In this document: positions 53,517 through 64,000 of the stretch, one piece after another
Numbering within the stretch: the first letter of the stretch is position 1
Layout of the letters: the number at the start of each line of letters is the position of its first letter
Translations under genes and position numbers: made by a program
Source: Bimastos eiseni
Lineage: Eukaryota > Annelida > Clitellata > Crassiclitellata > Lumbricidae
DNA: 64,000 nt
Direction of reading: 5' to 3'
Assembly: GCA_959347315.1 (NCBI GenBank)
Contig: OY365812.1
Location: 500,727 to 564,726, forward strand
Notes under the pieces: generated by a model
Seen by the model: only the letters and a program-made list of their open reading frames with translations
Database searches by the model: none
Told to the model about the DNA's origin: nothing

Positions 53517-55824
53517 ATGGATACCTCTGCTGCGGCAACACCGTTCATAGTTCTATTCTGTTGTTCAGTTGTAATTCTCAATTTGAATAATGCTGTTGAA
53601 CGCAGAAATGATGTCGGAAATCAGACATCTGACAACTGTCCTCGGACTTGTACGTGTTCTACAGACTCGCAAATGGTTAACTGTAGCGGTGCGCACTATG
53701 CGAAGGTTCCAGAAAACATCTCGTCCGACACTCGTAGTTTGATCATGGACAGAACTTATTTAAGGCATTTGCGGAGTAATAGCTTCCGCAATTTGCGTAG
53801 CTTGAGCAATCTTAGTTTGAGAGACTGTTATATTTATACGATCCATAAAAGGGTCTTCTGGCCTATTCGGAAAACACTGAGGGTGCTTTGGATGTCTGAC
53901 AATGGGTTCATTGGAAAGTTCGTTCAGTTCCTTTATCCACTGCAAAATTTGTTAATATTGGACTTGTCTGCAACGGTAGAATTCTCACAAAACTGCAATT
54001 TTCAACCGTTATCCAAACTTAAAAACCTTTCCCTTACAAGTAATCTTTTTGAAATATTTGTGCCAGAATACCTTCCGACATCTTTGGAATTTTTAGATTT
54101 AAGTCAAAATCAAATTTATTTCATTAGAGGAAATGCGAAACGTGAGCACGATTTGAGTTTAAGAACGCTGAAACTCAATAGGAATGCAATTAGGACGCTG
54201 GAAAACCACAGCTTTCTTCATTTTTCGAATCTCAAATTTTTAGATCTATCTGATAATGAGCTTTCGGCGATTGCACCTCTCGCTTTCACATCGAATTATC
54301 TTAAATATATCAAGTTATATCAGACGAATTTCCGCCTCGATAACTACAATTGGAATATCTTTCAAGTGATTCAGAATATTCAAGGAATAAATATGAGCCA
54401 CTGTCTAATCGATTGGGGAAATTTAGTGAATTCTGCTTTTCAAAACATTCGCCATCTCACGGATCTCGATTTATCCGCAACAGGAATCAGTTCTCTTTCA
54501 CATTTCTTTGCAAACCTATCAAATTTGGCGATACTCCGACTCAGTAGCAATCCAATATCGACTCTCAAAAGCGAAGATTTAGAAAGCATTGAAGACTCAC
54601 TGCGCGAACTAATTTTATCCTCTGGTAGACTTTCGGCAATCACCTTCGAGTCTCTTCCGTTGAAAATCTGGAAGAATTTGAGGGTGGTAGATTTCTCAGA
54701 CAATCCGTTTCTTTGCGATTGTAATTTCATTTGGCTGCGTCACTGGTTGAAGAGAGCGAATGCCTCTAAGGTAGAGGTCAGAGGATGGGACAAGTACTAC
54801 TGCCAGACGTTTAAGGGTCAAGAGAACATGTTCAAACTGGAAAGTCCTTCCGATTCCGATTGTTTCCAGGATCCACTCTTCGATGATCCTGTTTTATTGA
54901 CTGTTCTTTTGTTGACATCGTTGATCTGGATCTTGGCCTCAACGGCGTCTGCTCTTTATCGACTTCGATGGCATCTCAGATACTGGTACTTTATGAAAAC
55001 GGTGAGTGTATTTGACAGTAGAAACATTTACAATATTCAGTTGATTGTTTCAGATCAGGATTTGAAGCAAATCTCTCTGCGGGACAGATCTGTTACGATC
55101 AAGTTAACAATGTCCACGAAACAGAATTGCACGATCATTCAGTGTGACGAAGTTTGTAAGTGAGATGCCAGTTAGTATTTAGATAATCTCAAACAATGAC
55201 GATGCATGACACGGTATGACCGGGCGTGAACCGAAGCATGTTCTGACTCAGAATAACGGTGAATTTCAATTTGCAATCGAATCGTTGCAGGTAAACGCAA
55301 AGAAAAGAGCAGAGAAAAATCGCGATGGGGAAGAGCTCAAAGTTTTCACTTCTGATGTTTTCGTGGGATACAGCCGCAGTGATTCCAATTGGGTTATAAA
55401 TAAACTACTTCCTCGCCTCGAAGAGCAATGCGATCTACGTCTGTGCATCCACGAAAGAGACTGGCTCCCTGGAGGAGACATCTCGGAAAACATCATGGAG
55501 AGCATTGATAACAGTCGTAAGACTTTGTTGATTGTGTCAAACGCCTTCGCCGTGTCTCCGTGGTGTCACTTTGAGCTGACGATGGCACAGACGAGACTGA
55601 TGGAAGAGGATCGAGACAGGCTCGTTCTGATTCTGTTGGAAGAGATCGCTGACTGTAATCTGACGCCAAGACTCCAGATCCAGATACAGCGACGGACGTA
55701 CATTGAATGGACGAGAGAGAGCAACGTTGGTCAACAACTGTTCTGGGCAGATCTCAAACACGCTCTCGCTAAACCATCCGATAGTCTCATGAACGAATCT
55801 CTCTCGGCAGAACTTATCAAGTAG
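53517..55824 (+). CDS. TLR-G: Toll-like receptor, complete two-exon gene
   Basis: Exon 1 53517-55001 (495 codons), intron 55002-55290 (GTGAGT...TTGCAG, 289 bp, phase 0), exon 2 55291-55824; 672 aa. MDTSAAATPFIVLFCC signal peptide, LRRNT (CPRTCTCST, VNC), about 13 LRRs, LRRCT (FLCDCNFIWLRHWLK), membrane helix, then TIR with SDVFVGYSRSDSNW, RDWLPG and FW. Box 1 has Ser in place of the usual Tyr/Phe before Asp. The BB-loop proline is present. An in-frame ATG at 53445 would add 24 residues but is not conserved. With the intron retained the frame stays open to 55163, giving a 53-residue alternative tail without TIR. Ectodomain closest to TLR-F. Confidence 0.92.
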
Positions 55825-56375
55825 AGACATGAACGAAGTGAATGTATTCTAGAACAATTTAAATGATTTGCATTATGGATGATCAGACCCGATGAATGTA
55901 TGCAGGAGAGATCTGATAGTGAACTCGATCAGACGTCTCATTTTATGTGTAACATGACCATTCATTATAATTCTGGCCATTGTAGCCCAGCTTCGCTTGT
56001 GATTGAATTTTGTAATCAGAAAGTCATAGTTACAGTGTAAGGTTTGGATAACGCAACAAGAATGACTTGATGTGTTTGATCAACGATCGTGATTTTTCCG
56101 ATTGACGCATATTAAACGTAGGCCTACCTGATTTGCATTTTTAATTCATAAGACGCATTGCAAATGGGTGCGTAAAATTTAAGAAATATGGGCAGTATTG
56201 GAAATTCGAAACTAAGAATGTCACAATACATCTATATAACGTACCTTATGTGCTGGAAATAGTCACGTTGACAGAAATTCACAGAAGAGAGTTTTTTTAA
56301 GACATTTAATTCATAACGCCAGAGAGATCTGTTCGTCAGCCTTTCTTGAGAAAGACAAATATCTTTGCTTCGTAG
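55825..56375. other. 3' flank of TLR-G
   Basis: The first 40 bp resemble the F and D 3' UTR (gaatgtattctagaa). The conserved 3'-flank block seen behind A, E and F is not recognisable here. No gene. Confidence 0.45.
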
Positions 56376-56790
56376 TTGAGATGGGTATTCATCAATAAGG
56401 TCGCGCACAAAAGATCGCGCCTCAAAAGATCGCGCACAAAAGGTAGTGACACAAAAGATCGCAGACTAATAAGATCACGGCACAAAAGATCGCCATTTGG
56501 TCATCGATATACACCAGCGACCCGATATGATAGCTGGATTGATGAAAAGATAAATGCATAAATGGAAGCTGGATTGATGAAAGGAAATCATGCTTAGGCC
56601 TAAGCAGACGCTTGATTGATGAAAATAATTTTGCATAAACGGAAACTGGATCGATGCACAAAAGGCTTCGAAACAGTTTGACATCGGTGATATGTTGGGC
56701 GATCTTTTGTGTCGCGATCTTATTAGTCAGCAATCTGTCGTGTCGCGATCTTTTGTCCGCGACCTTATTGACGTAATCCGTTAAGATGTA
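56376..56790. mobile_element. Non-autonomous element with gatcgcg/cacaaaa ends, short copy
   Basis: Left: aataaggtcgcgcacaaaag followed by at least four gatcgc...cacaaaag words. Right: the reversed set (cgatcttttgtgtcgcgatc, ttttgtccgcgaccttattg). The core holds ggaagctggattgatgaaa twice. Same family as 13262-14150 but about half its length. Confidence 0.65.
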
Positions 56791-56819
56791 TATATTTGGT
56801 ACAGAAGTTTCATCGAAAT

Positions 56820-57760
56820 TTTTAACATAGACGGTGAATACTCTGAACCGGGAAAAATAGGAAGAGGGGTGAGGCAAGGATGCCGCTCTCTCCAATACTA
56901 TTCAACACATATATCAAGGAAATTACAATAGGGGCGGTGGAGGAGGTGGAGGAGGCGGAGGAGGAAGTAAAGGTAGGAGGAAGACTGACAAAGGCAATAA
57001 GATTCGCGAATGATCACGCAATGATGGCGACTGCAGAGAATAATGGATCAGTTAAACAATATAGCAACAGAGTATGGAATGAAAATAAATACAAAGAAGA
57101 CAAAGGTGATGAAAATAAGCAAAGCAGAAAAATCAACATTCAGAATTAGCATAAACGGAGAAGAGATGCAGTAAGTAGAGAGATTCTGCTATCAGGGAAG
57201 TCTGATTACACAAGATGTAAAGTGCCATGTGGAAATAAAGAAGAGAATAGCCATGGGAAAGGAAGCATTCTACAAGAGGATAGAACTATTGAGGGGAAAA
57301 CTAAGTAGAAGCCTAAAAAGCGAATGGTCAAAACTCTGGTGTGGAGTGTGGTCCTGTACGGGTCGGAAACATGGACAATAAGAAAGAAGACCAGAAAAGA
57401 TTAGAGGCATTTGAAATGTGGATATGGCGAAGGATGGAAAGAATCAGTTGGACAGAGCACAAGACCAATGAAGAAATATTGAGGAGGGTAAAGGAAAAGA
57501 GATCACTGATAAAGAAAATTCGAGAACGACAGAGAAGATGGATAGGACACATAATGAGAGGAGATTCACTACTTAAAAACATCATAGAGGAGAGAATGGA
57601 AGGGAAAAAAGAAGAGTAAGACCAAGAACAATGCTTTTAGACTGGATGGATGATGGAGAAAGGTGGATACGGAAAAATGAAAGAAGAGGCTCAACACAGG
57701 GAGGAGTGGCGTCATTGGACGCACGAACCTGCCTGAAGGCAGAGAACCAAAGAAGAAGAA
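56820..57760 (+). pseudogene. RTE-type reverse transcriptase C-terminal relic
   Basis: RGVRQGCPLSPILFN (RT motif B) at about 56855-56910, AIRFANDHAMMA in place of YADD near 57000-57020, YQGSLIT near 57200, KTLVWSVVLYGSETWT near 57330, then FEMWIWRRMERISWT and RRWIGHIMRGDSLL to about 57620. Frame changes occur near 57070, 57170 and 57330. Not active. An unusual GGAGG-rich insertion (VEEVEEAEEEV) sits between the two RT motifs. Confidence 0.75.
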
Positions 57761-60700
57761 AGCCTACTCAAGGTCAATCAATCATGTTTTTTTCTTGATT
57801 TTTATTTATTCATATGTTATCCTCGTTGCTGTCACACTACAAATTAGAAGCTTTTAAAGGAATATGGAGATTTTGCGACTTTTGACGGCGATGTATTCAG
57901 GCCACAAACTCTCTTTCAACCCTAAAAATGTCTTTTCGAGCATTGAGACGTGGTTAGAATGGATATAATTATGTTGGAAAAGATTGACAGTTAGTTGCTC
58001 TTTCTGCGCCATAATTCGTTTTATCGATCCGAATAAGAGAACCAATGACCTATAATCTTAGTTGATGTCTATTTTCATTTTATATAACTTGACTATTGTG
58101 CCTAATTGCAATGATATGTCTGACCTGCGTAGGCTATACATCGCAATATCCATCACATTCAGTATGAAGATATTATGACAGTTTTATTGAACCGTAGCAG
58201 CCGTGATGCAGAAAGATTTGAAATGTTAGCCCCGTATCTTTCTTTGCCTCGGCGCACGAGACCAATCCTCACTTTGCCGCATTAGCATGCAGATCTGTAG
58301 TTCTACCACGTCGTAATCAAGATGCACCAAGACTACAATCAATTTCATTTCCTAGTCTCTGCAGCTGCATTGGGTAACGGGTGGCTAGCCCCCTACCTTA
58401 CTGTCTTATCTTACCATCGACAGTGTACGGACAGCGAACTCATACGAAATTTTCTGTTAGAAAAATCCGATCGAATACCGATAAGTCGCAAGGACCAGAT
58501 GGGAGGCAACAGAAGACTAGTAGGAAGTAGCAGAGTTGTTATGACATGACTTCTTCTAGGGACAGGAGAGATAGGAAAAGACCAAGGAGTGGTGACTGCG
58601 TTTTGTAGACTATGTCTCATCTTCCCTTACCGGACTTCACCCTACCTTTATACCTCATAATTATTAGCTCACCGAGATTTACCTAACCTTCGTCGACCAA
58701 CACTTTCAGTTTAAAATTGTGACTGTAATACTCTCTAATTAAGGATAATTTTACAAGGCATCGTCGGTAGCAAACTATTTCCAAGATGCTGTAGTGTTGT
58801 TGGTTTACATCGTAGCGCAAATACGAATGCTCAGAGCTACGCAGTAGTTACATCTAAACTGTTTTAAAATACTTGAAAACGTTTGGCTTCCTGAATAGGT
58901 GCAGGCAGACTATTTCAGGCACGAGAAACATACGCTTGAGTCTAAGTAACTGACACGGGTACGAAGTCTGATATAAGGATGACGATCTATTTGGAATGTC
59001 CTATAATAGCTGCCTCTTGTTGTCAGCGATGTAGCGTCGTACGCAGTTGTCCTTTTATGCGCCAGGGTGCAGTTTGAATAGGACGCGCTCAGCTCACCTA
59101 TTCTGAGCCAACGAAGCTCATATTACGAAACAGTATGGTTTCAACAATAATAGAATTTGGTTCACTTACTACTTAACATCGTTTGATGTTACTGTAATTA
59201 TATCAGTTTAGCCGTAATCGCAATATTAGCGTCCAAATTTATATAACGCTATTCTAAAGCTACCAGTTTATCCACAAGCGCTTCGTCGTATCTGAGATCG
59301 ATATGCGTTGCAATGTTTACTGATAAACCTAACCAAACTCTCTAGACATTGGCAGGTTTTCTTGTGTCATCTTTTATCGATAAAACGTTGTCTGTGGTCC
59401 TTTTAGTGATGTCATTGATTTCACTGTCAGAACGGTTTTCAGTTTGTTTCAAATCCTTCCTAATCACGGTCTTTCTTCAAACATCCTCTGGTCCATTAAG
59501 AACCTGAAAGTATCAAATCAACTACAACTACTTTAAGAAGTTGTTCAACCAGTAGGGTCAGGAAATATCAAAGTTAAAGAGAACTAGCTAGATTATCATA
59601 GAAAGCAAATACATAAGAAGTAAAAAAAATTTTGAGATGAAAAAGAAGCGAAAATAAATATAAATCATAAGAAATAATAAGAAAAAATAAGATGAAGATA
59701 AACAAAGGAGGAAGAAGAAGAATAGATAAACGAAGGAGTAGAGAAGAAATAAAAAAACAGGACGGAAGCAAATTCCAATCACAAGCACGATAAAAAAGAA
59801 AACTCAGGAAACTAGAGAATATGAGGACTGGATGAAACAGAGTAATAATTGGAAGAACAGGAATACAATAGAAATGGTGTAATAATTTAGGCTATGTGTT
59901 GCCTACTTTAAGTTCCTGTATCGATGTGCACTTCTTGTTATTGAGATCTTCGTTTTCGTTTTCATCCCGTGATCCACAGCAGCGGAACCTCATAAGGAGG
60001 CGTTCGTCTACCTTCGCCTCAAGATCTCTGTCCCCTGTTTCATAGGCAATGCCACATGGACCATAATGGCAAAACGCAGTAACTTAATGAAAAGAAAAGC
60101 GCTTAAGGAAATAAAAGCGAAAAACGGATAAATCTTGTCAATATCTTTTACTTTAATCAGCATATAACGAAACTTTATTAGTAAACATTAAGAAGCATCT
60201 ATCTACGACAAAAAATTTGTAATAGGTGTAGTTTAACGAACATTGAAAAATTGAAATGTTGTCAAATCAAAATCGTCGACAGAAGTTCACAAAAGTTCAT
60301 GTTCGTCAAGAAAAACACAATTAAAAACTTAGTTTTATTTGGATTGAAAATCTCAATTTATAATTACCCATGAATAACACACTTCTGCTTCCTTTATAGC
60401 ATTTTGACATCTTCTTGAAGCTGGGATATGACTGAATTTAACTGGAGTAAAATTCTACAATTGGATAGATTTCAGATTCGCACAGATAGTTAGTCACGGA
60501 GGCCACAGTTCAACTCTGGCCGAAACTGTTCTTAATTAAGTGCTGGCAGCAATGCATGCAGAATCCTTAGCTAAGACAAGACACAGATCAAAACGCATTT
60601 GAATCATCAAATCAGATTCATTCTAGGTGGATAACCCAAAGATTGGATCTAATCCAGGTGGATGACCAAAACATTGGACTCATTCCAGGTGGACGAACCA

Positions 60701-60777
60701 GCCACGGAATAACCACGTCGCCTTCTCATTGGTTTTCACTGGCAAAAGAAGACTATAGAAGATAATAAGAGCCTTTA
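57761..60777. other. 3-kb stretch with no recognisable gene
   Basis: Short frames only, none with domain signs. 59610-59800 is a strongly purine-rich strand (gaagaag, ataaga). It separates the TLR array from the SLC5 gene. Confidence 0.5.
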
Positions 60778-61871
60778 CTAACTCATAATCAACGATGCTA
60801 TTATACCAACGACTCCTGTGACGATGATTCCAAACAGAATCAACCATAGGTATGATATGGAGTAGAAATTCTCCAGACCCCGAAGTTGAGTCTAAAGAAA
60901 GAACAAATGGCGGCCTTTAAACGATACATGTTTTCATGGGATGTTAATTCAATGCAATTTGATGTTTTGACTTAAAATGTGAACATATCGCACTGCTTGA
61001 CACGTGAATTCCACAGTCTCTGACAGGATCTTTGTTCTGATGTAATGTAAACGTTTATGAATTTTAATATAACGCAAATGTTTCACATCGATATGTTTAA
61101 AAATAACAAGACACAAAACATTATATTTTCGCAGGTAGTGCTTACCACTTTACTTCCAGATGCCGGCAGGACTTCAATTGTCTGATTGCAATTGTCTTTT
61201 ACGCTGTTTCCATTAATGATCTCGAAGGACATGTCGTTGGTGCAGTTCATTACGGATGGGAAGAAAGTGGAGCTGTTGTTTCCAAGGGAACATTGCTCCA
61301 CGGACACCGGTGGAAGAGGAGGGTGTTTGTTGACCACCGTCAGATACCCGATGCTCAGCCACAGGGCAGCCAGTACACCCACCACGCCCCCTAACATGAC
61401 ACCCTTTAAACATAAAAATTGGTTGATTTACTTGCAAATAGAAATCCAATTATCAGCGTAGAACGTTCACTGTGATCGGCATCTCTCTGCCTAGTTGTCC
61501 AGCATTTCTCTGCCTAAGGCCGGGAATTTCTCTGCCTAGGGGCCGGCATCTAGCTGCTTAGCGGTTTGGCATATCTCTGCCTAGTGGGACGGCATCTCTC
61601 GGTGAGCCTAGTTGCTCGTCAGTGTCATTAGAGTAATCAGCCATCATCAACTCACAGATATATCGAAGTAATCGGCAGAGAAACCTACAGAAAATCATCT
61701 TCGCATACGACTTCGTAATCATAGCAATCATCATCATCGTAACAACAACGGCCTTCCTTGTAAAAGTTGAAAATGCGGATAAACCTTCCAATTGGCGCAT
61801 CTGAAGATTCCGCCTAGGAGGAAAATCGCCACCAGTGGACCAGCGACCGAGCTCATCATTGCCAATGCCAC
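60778..61871 (-). CDS. SLC5-type sodium/solute symporter, last exons
   Basis: Three minus-strand exons join in phase 0: 61871-61785 (87 nt), 61403-61146 (258 nt) and 60891-60778 (114 nt with TAG). Splice signals are acag|G, AAG|GTTTAT, aaag|GG, GTG|GTAAGC and ttag|ACT; the first donor is weak. The protein reads a helix with SSVAGPLVAIFLLGG, then GVMLGGVVGVLAALWLSIG, a loop with HPPLPPVSVEQC and several NXS/T sites, then LENFYSISYLWLILFG and a last helix. Helix, loop with proline-rich segment and Cys, then F/LYS(I/L)SYLW is the order seen in SLC5A5/6/8/12-type transporters (iodide, multivitamin, monocarboxylate). Upstream exons lie beyond 61.9 kb and are not seen. TAG could be bypassed if GTTAGT there is a donor to a further tail exon. 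Confidence 0.75.
61477..61612. repeat. Intronic tandem repeat, ~30 bp, about five units
   Basis: Imperfect units built on ggcatctctctgcctag with variable GC-rich spacers, inside the first visible SLC5 intron. Confidence 0.75.
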
Positions 61872-61879
61872 CTGTAAAC

Positions 61880-62354
61880 AAACGGAGAGATTATAATTAA
61901 TAATAATTATTATTAATTGAAAATACTTGTAAGTATTATTGTAATGTCAGTAGTAGGAAAGTGAGCTACCTGGGACAATTAACCATGATATTGAACCATA
62001 ATATTGGTCAATTAACCCACCTAATAGGTTACAAAACGTATTATTAACCTTTAATTAGGTTACAAAATCACCAAAAATCACAACAACCCACATCATGGTT
62101 CTAATACCAACCAAGTAGGCCACCAGAAAAATGAGCCACAATTCATGCACAAGCCCCTAATCAAAACGTCCGCCAAGAGGTCAAAAGTCACGGGAATTTC
62201 CAATAGTTTCGATGATGAGTAATTATCACGTGACCACCAAGTCTTCATTATCAACCCAGGAATTAAATTACTCAGGATAACCCAACCATTCCAATAGTTT
62301 CGATGATGAGTCATTGCTCAACAAACAAACAAAAAACATCCTTTCATATATAAA
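61880..62354. other. Spacer with a duplicated 22-bp motif
   Basis: ccaatagtttcgatgatgag occurs at about 62198-62219 and 62290-62311, about 90 bp apart, each preceded by aat/cat-type sequence. A ttaggttacaaaa word is also repeated (62027 and 62057). No SLC5 exon is recognised. These repeats lie immediately before the polymerase-type relic. Confidence 0.5.
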
Positions 62355-64000
62355 ATGAACGAAAATATTTTTCCTTTTTCACTTAAAGGAATGCCAACAC
62401 AATATGAAATGGAATACACAAAAAAGACTGTTATTGAACTAAGAAATGTTGCGAAACAGAAAGGCATGGTTGGTTATACGAGACTGCGAGCAGATTTGAT
62501 TAGTAAAATGGAAGCTCACGAGGCTCAAACACTCATTCCCTCATATTTTGTTCCAATCTCATCCAATGCTAGTTTGCTTGACGCACCCGTCCCCGACACT
62601 CTAATCCCAAAACACTCGTTCCCATGCCAGCTACGACAGCACGAAAAATATTCGTTAAGACTAAATCAGCGATTAATACATTCGCAAAGGGGATTGAAGG
62701 GTAAATACCTGAAGAACCAAAGAGAAAGGTGAACGAGAATATAGAAGCACTGAAAGCTAAAGTGAATTCTATATTCGTTAAAATTCTTATGAAAACACGC
62801 GAAATAAAAGAGACGGCCACAGCTATCAAGGGCTTCACGAAACAATACACGATCGAAGGAGTAAACGGAATTGACGTAACATTCCCGTTCGAGCACAGGC
62901 GATAGACTTGTTGACTAAAAATCGACAGACTAAGGTTAATTTCATCCTTACCTGCACAATGGAGCGTATTGATATGAAATCCTGGCAAGTAGATACCAAG
63001 GATTTTACTTTTCGTTCAAAGACTGAGGTGGTTCTAAACTCCACTGATACGAGCGACATTTACTACAATGCGAAAGATAAAAATCCTAGAGTCTATGGCA
63101 GCCTTCCAGATGCGGGGTAGTAACTGGAGACTTAGAGCGGCTCAAAAATTATAAATCAACACGGCTGCTTATAAACCGCTGAAGGGTAGTTCTTACATTC
63201 TACTACCTAAATGTCTAGCGAGTAAAAAGGCTATTGTTAATATGAAGAACGAAGACGAAGAATGCTTCAAGTGGTGTGTAACGAGAGCCTTAAATCCTGT
63301 TGACGAACATTCGGAAAGAATAACGAAAGAATTAATAAAACAATCTAAGGAACTTGATTGGTCCAGCATTGAATTCCCAGTCGCAGCGGATGCTAACGTG
63401 ATAAGTAAGTTTGAGAGAAATAATAATATTAGTGTTAATGTTTTCTGTCGCGAGAAAGATGTTTACCTATTCCCACTATATTTATCGAGGCACGAGAGCG
63501 ATATCTGTGTAGATGTATGATTCATTTCTGATGGAGAAAAGAAGCATTATTGTTGGATAGAGAACTTTAACCGATTGATGGCGGTTCACACAGAAAACTT
63601 ATACAATTCGATGCATTATTGTAAAGATGTTTGATAGGATATAGAAATATAGAGTCATCAAATAAACATACTGAGTACTGTTCCCAACACGCTGCTCAAA
63701 AGTTAGAACTTTTCGAACCAGGAACTATGTTGAGTTTTGAAAATTATTATCGAAAGATGAGAGTTCTCTTTGTCGTGTACGCCGATTTTGAATCTTTCAT
63801 GAAGCCTATAGACACCTTTCAACCAGATCCCAACATGTCTTACACCAACAGATATCAAAAACACGTTCCAAGTTCTTTCTGCTATTATATAAAATGTTTT
63901 GACTATTGTCTATATTCGCAAGCTCCTGCGACGTTCACAGCAAAGAGCGAAGACGATGATGCATCTCAGATATTCATAGATACTCATATAGAAAATATAA
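62355..64000 (+). pseudogene. Polinton/Maverick-like DNA polymerase B gene, N-terminal relic
   Basis: Several frames in one order. 62355-62732 holds a SAP/Rho-N-like helical motif (LRNVAKQKGMVGYTRLRADL). About 62735-62905 resembles the conserved KGFTKQYTIEG segment. 62908-63120 holds FRSKTEVVLNST. 63242-63520 holds KWCVTRALNPVDEHSERI. About 63690-63795 ends in YADFES, the ExoI motif (Asp-x-Glu) of protein-primed family B polymerases. This domain order is known from large virus-like Polinton/Maverick-type elements. Stops or shifts near 62732, 62900, 63120, 63520 and 63634 make it a pseudogene. The polymerase palm domain, if present, lies beyond the window. No capsid, integrase or protease gene is visible here. 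Confidence 0.75.

Noticed and set aside
1..64000. Naming the species from the frequent taggccta words
   Set aside because: Such words are abundant in many marine invertebrates and in some fish, so they do not identify a phylum.

Overview
This is animal (metazoan) nuclear DNA: AT-rich, with an intron-split receptor gene family, several families of non-LTR retrotransposons and DNA transposons, tRNA-derived SINEs and minisatellites. Species and phylum cannot be fixed from the window. Single-cysteine-cluster Toll-like receptors (TLRs), hAT, piggyBac, Tc1 and Polinton-type relics together suit a marine invertebrate (lophotrochozoan or deuterostome), but that is inference.

The core is a TLR gene array from about 1.2 to 55.8 kb. 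Each intact gene has a long first exon (signal peptide, LRRNT, about 13-14 leucine-rich repeats, LRRCT, transmembrane helix), one short phase-0 intron just after the membrane helix, and a 534-nt exon encoding the whole TIR domain. Three copies are complete: TLR-A (1358-3744), TLR-F (42773-45047) and TLR-G (53517-55824). Three have an open ectodomain and membrane exon but no adjacent TIR exon: TLR-B (6632-8125), TLR-C (minus strand, 23779-25248) and TLR-H (36170-37687). Four are relics: D (11981-12271, LRRNT fused to the TIR end), E (30881-31360, broken after LRR 3), an LRRNT piece (15396-15701, minus) and a TIR scrap (18251-18327, minus).

Flanking DNA shows that the array grew from a larger unit. 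TIR-bearing genes carry one kind of 5' flank (class II: D, E, F, G) and TIR-less genes another (class I: B, C, H). A conserved block of about 1.6 kb follows TIR-bearing copies A, E and F, and leads into a class I flank. The inferred ancestral unit is therefore a pair, one TIR-bearing receptor followed by one TIR-less receptor. It was amplified, partly inverted (about 15-27 kb), and then damaged by deletions and transposons.

Transposons fill the gaps: LINE relics (10.2-11.4, 14.5-15.0, 16.4-17.4, 19.7-23.5, 26.9-27.3, 38.9-40.5, 47.5-48.5, 51.65-51.95 and 56.8-57.8 kb); a Tc1-like element with a second long-TIR element inside it (28.1-30.5 kb); a hAT element with another hAT-type element inside it (45.6-49.4 kb, both with 8-bp target duplications); a piggyBac relic with TTAA sites (40.8-41.7 kb); SINEs; and non-autonomous elements with modular ends.

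The right end is different. At 60.8-61.9 kb, three minus-strand exons encode the C-terminal part of an SLC5-type sodium/solute symporter. From 62.36 kb to the window edge is a decayed gene of the type carried by protein-primed DNA polymerase B (Polinton/Maverick-like) elements. All comparisons were made by eye; identities are approximate.
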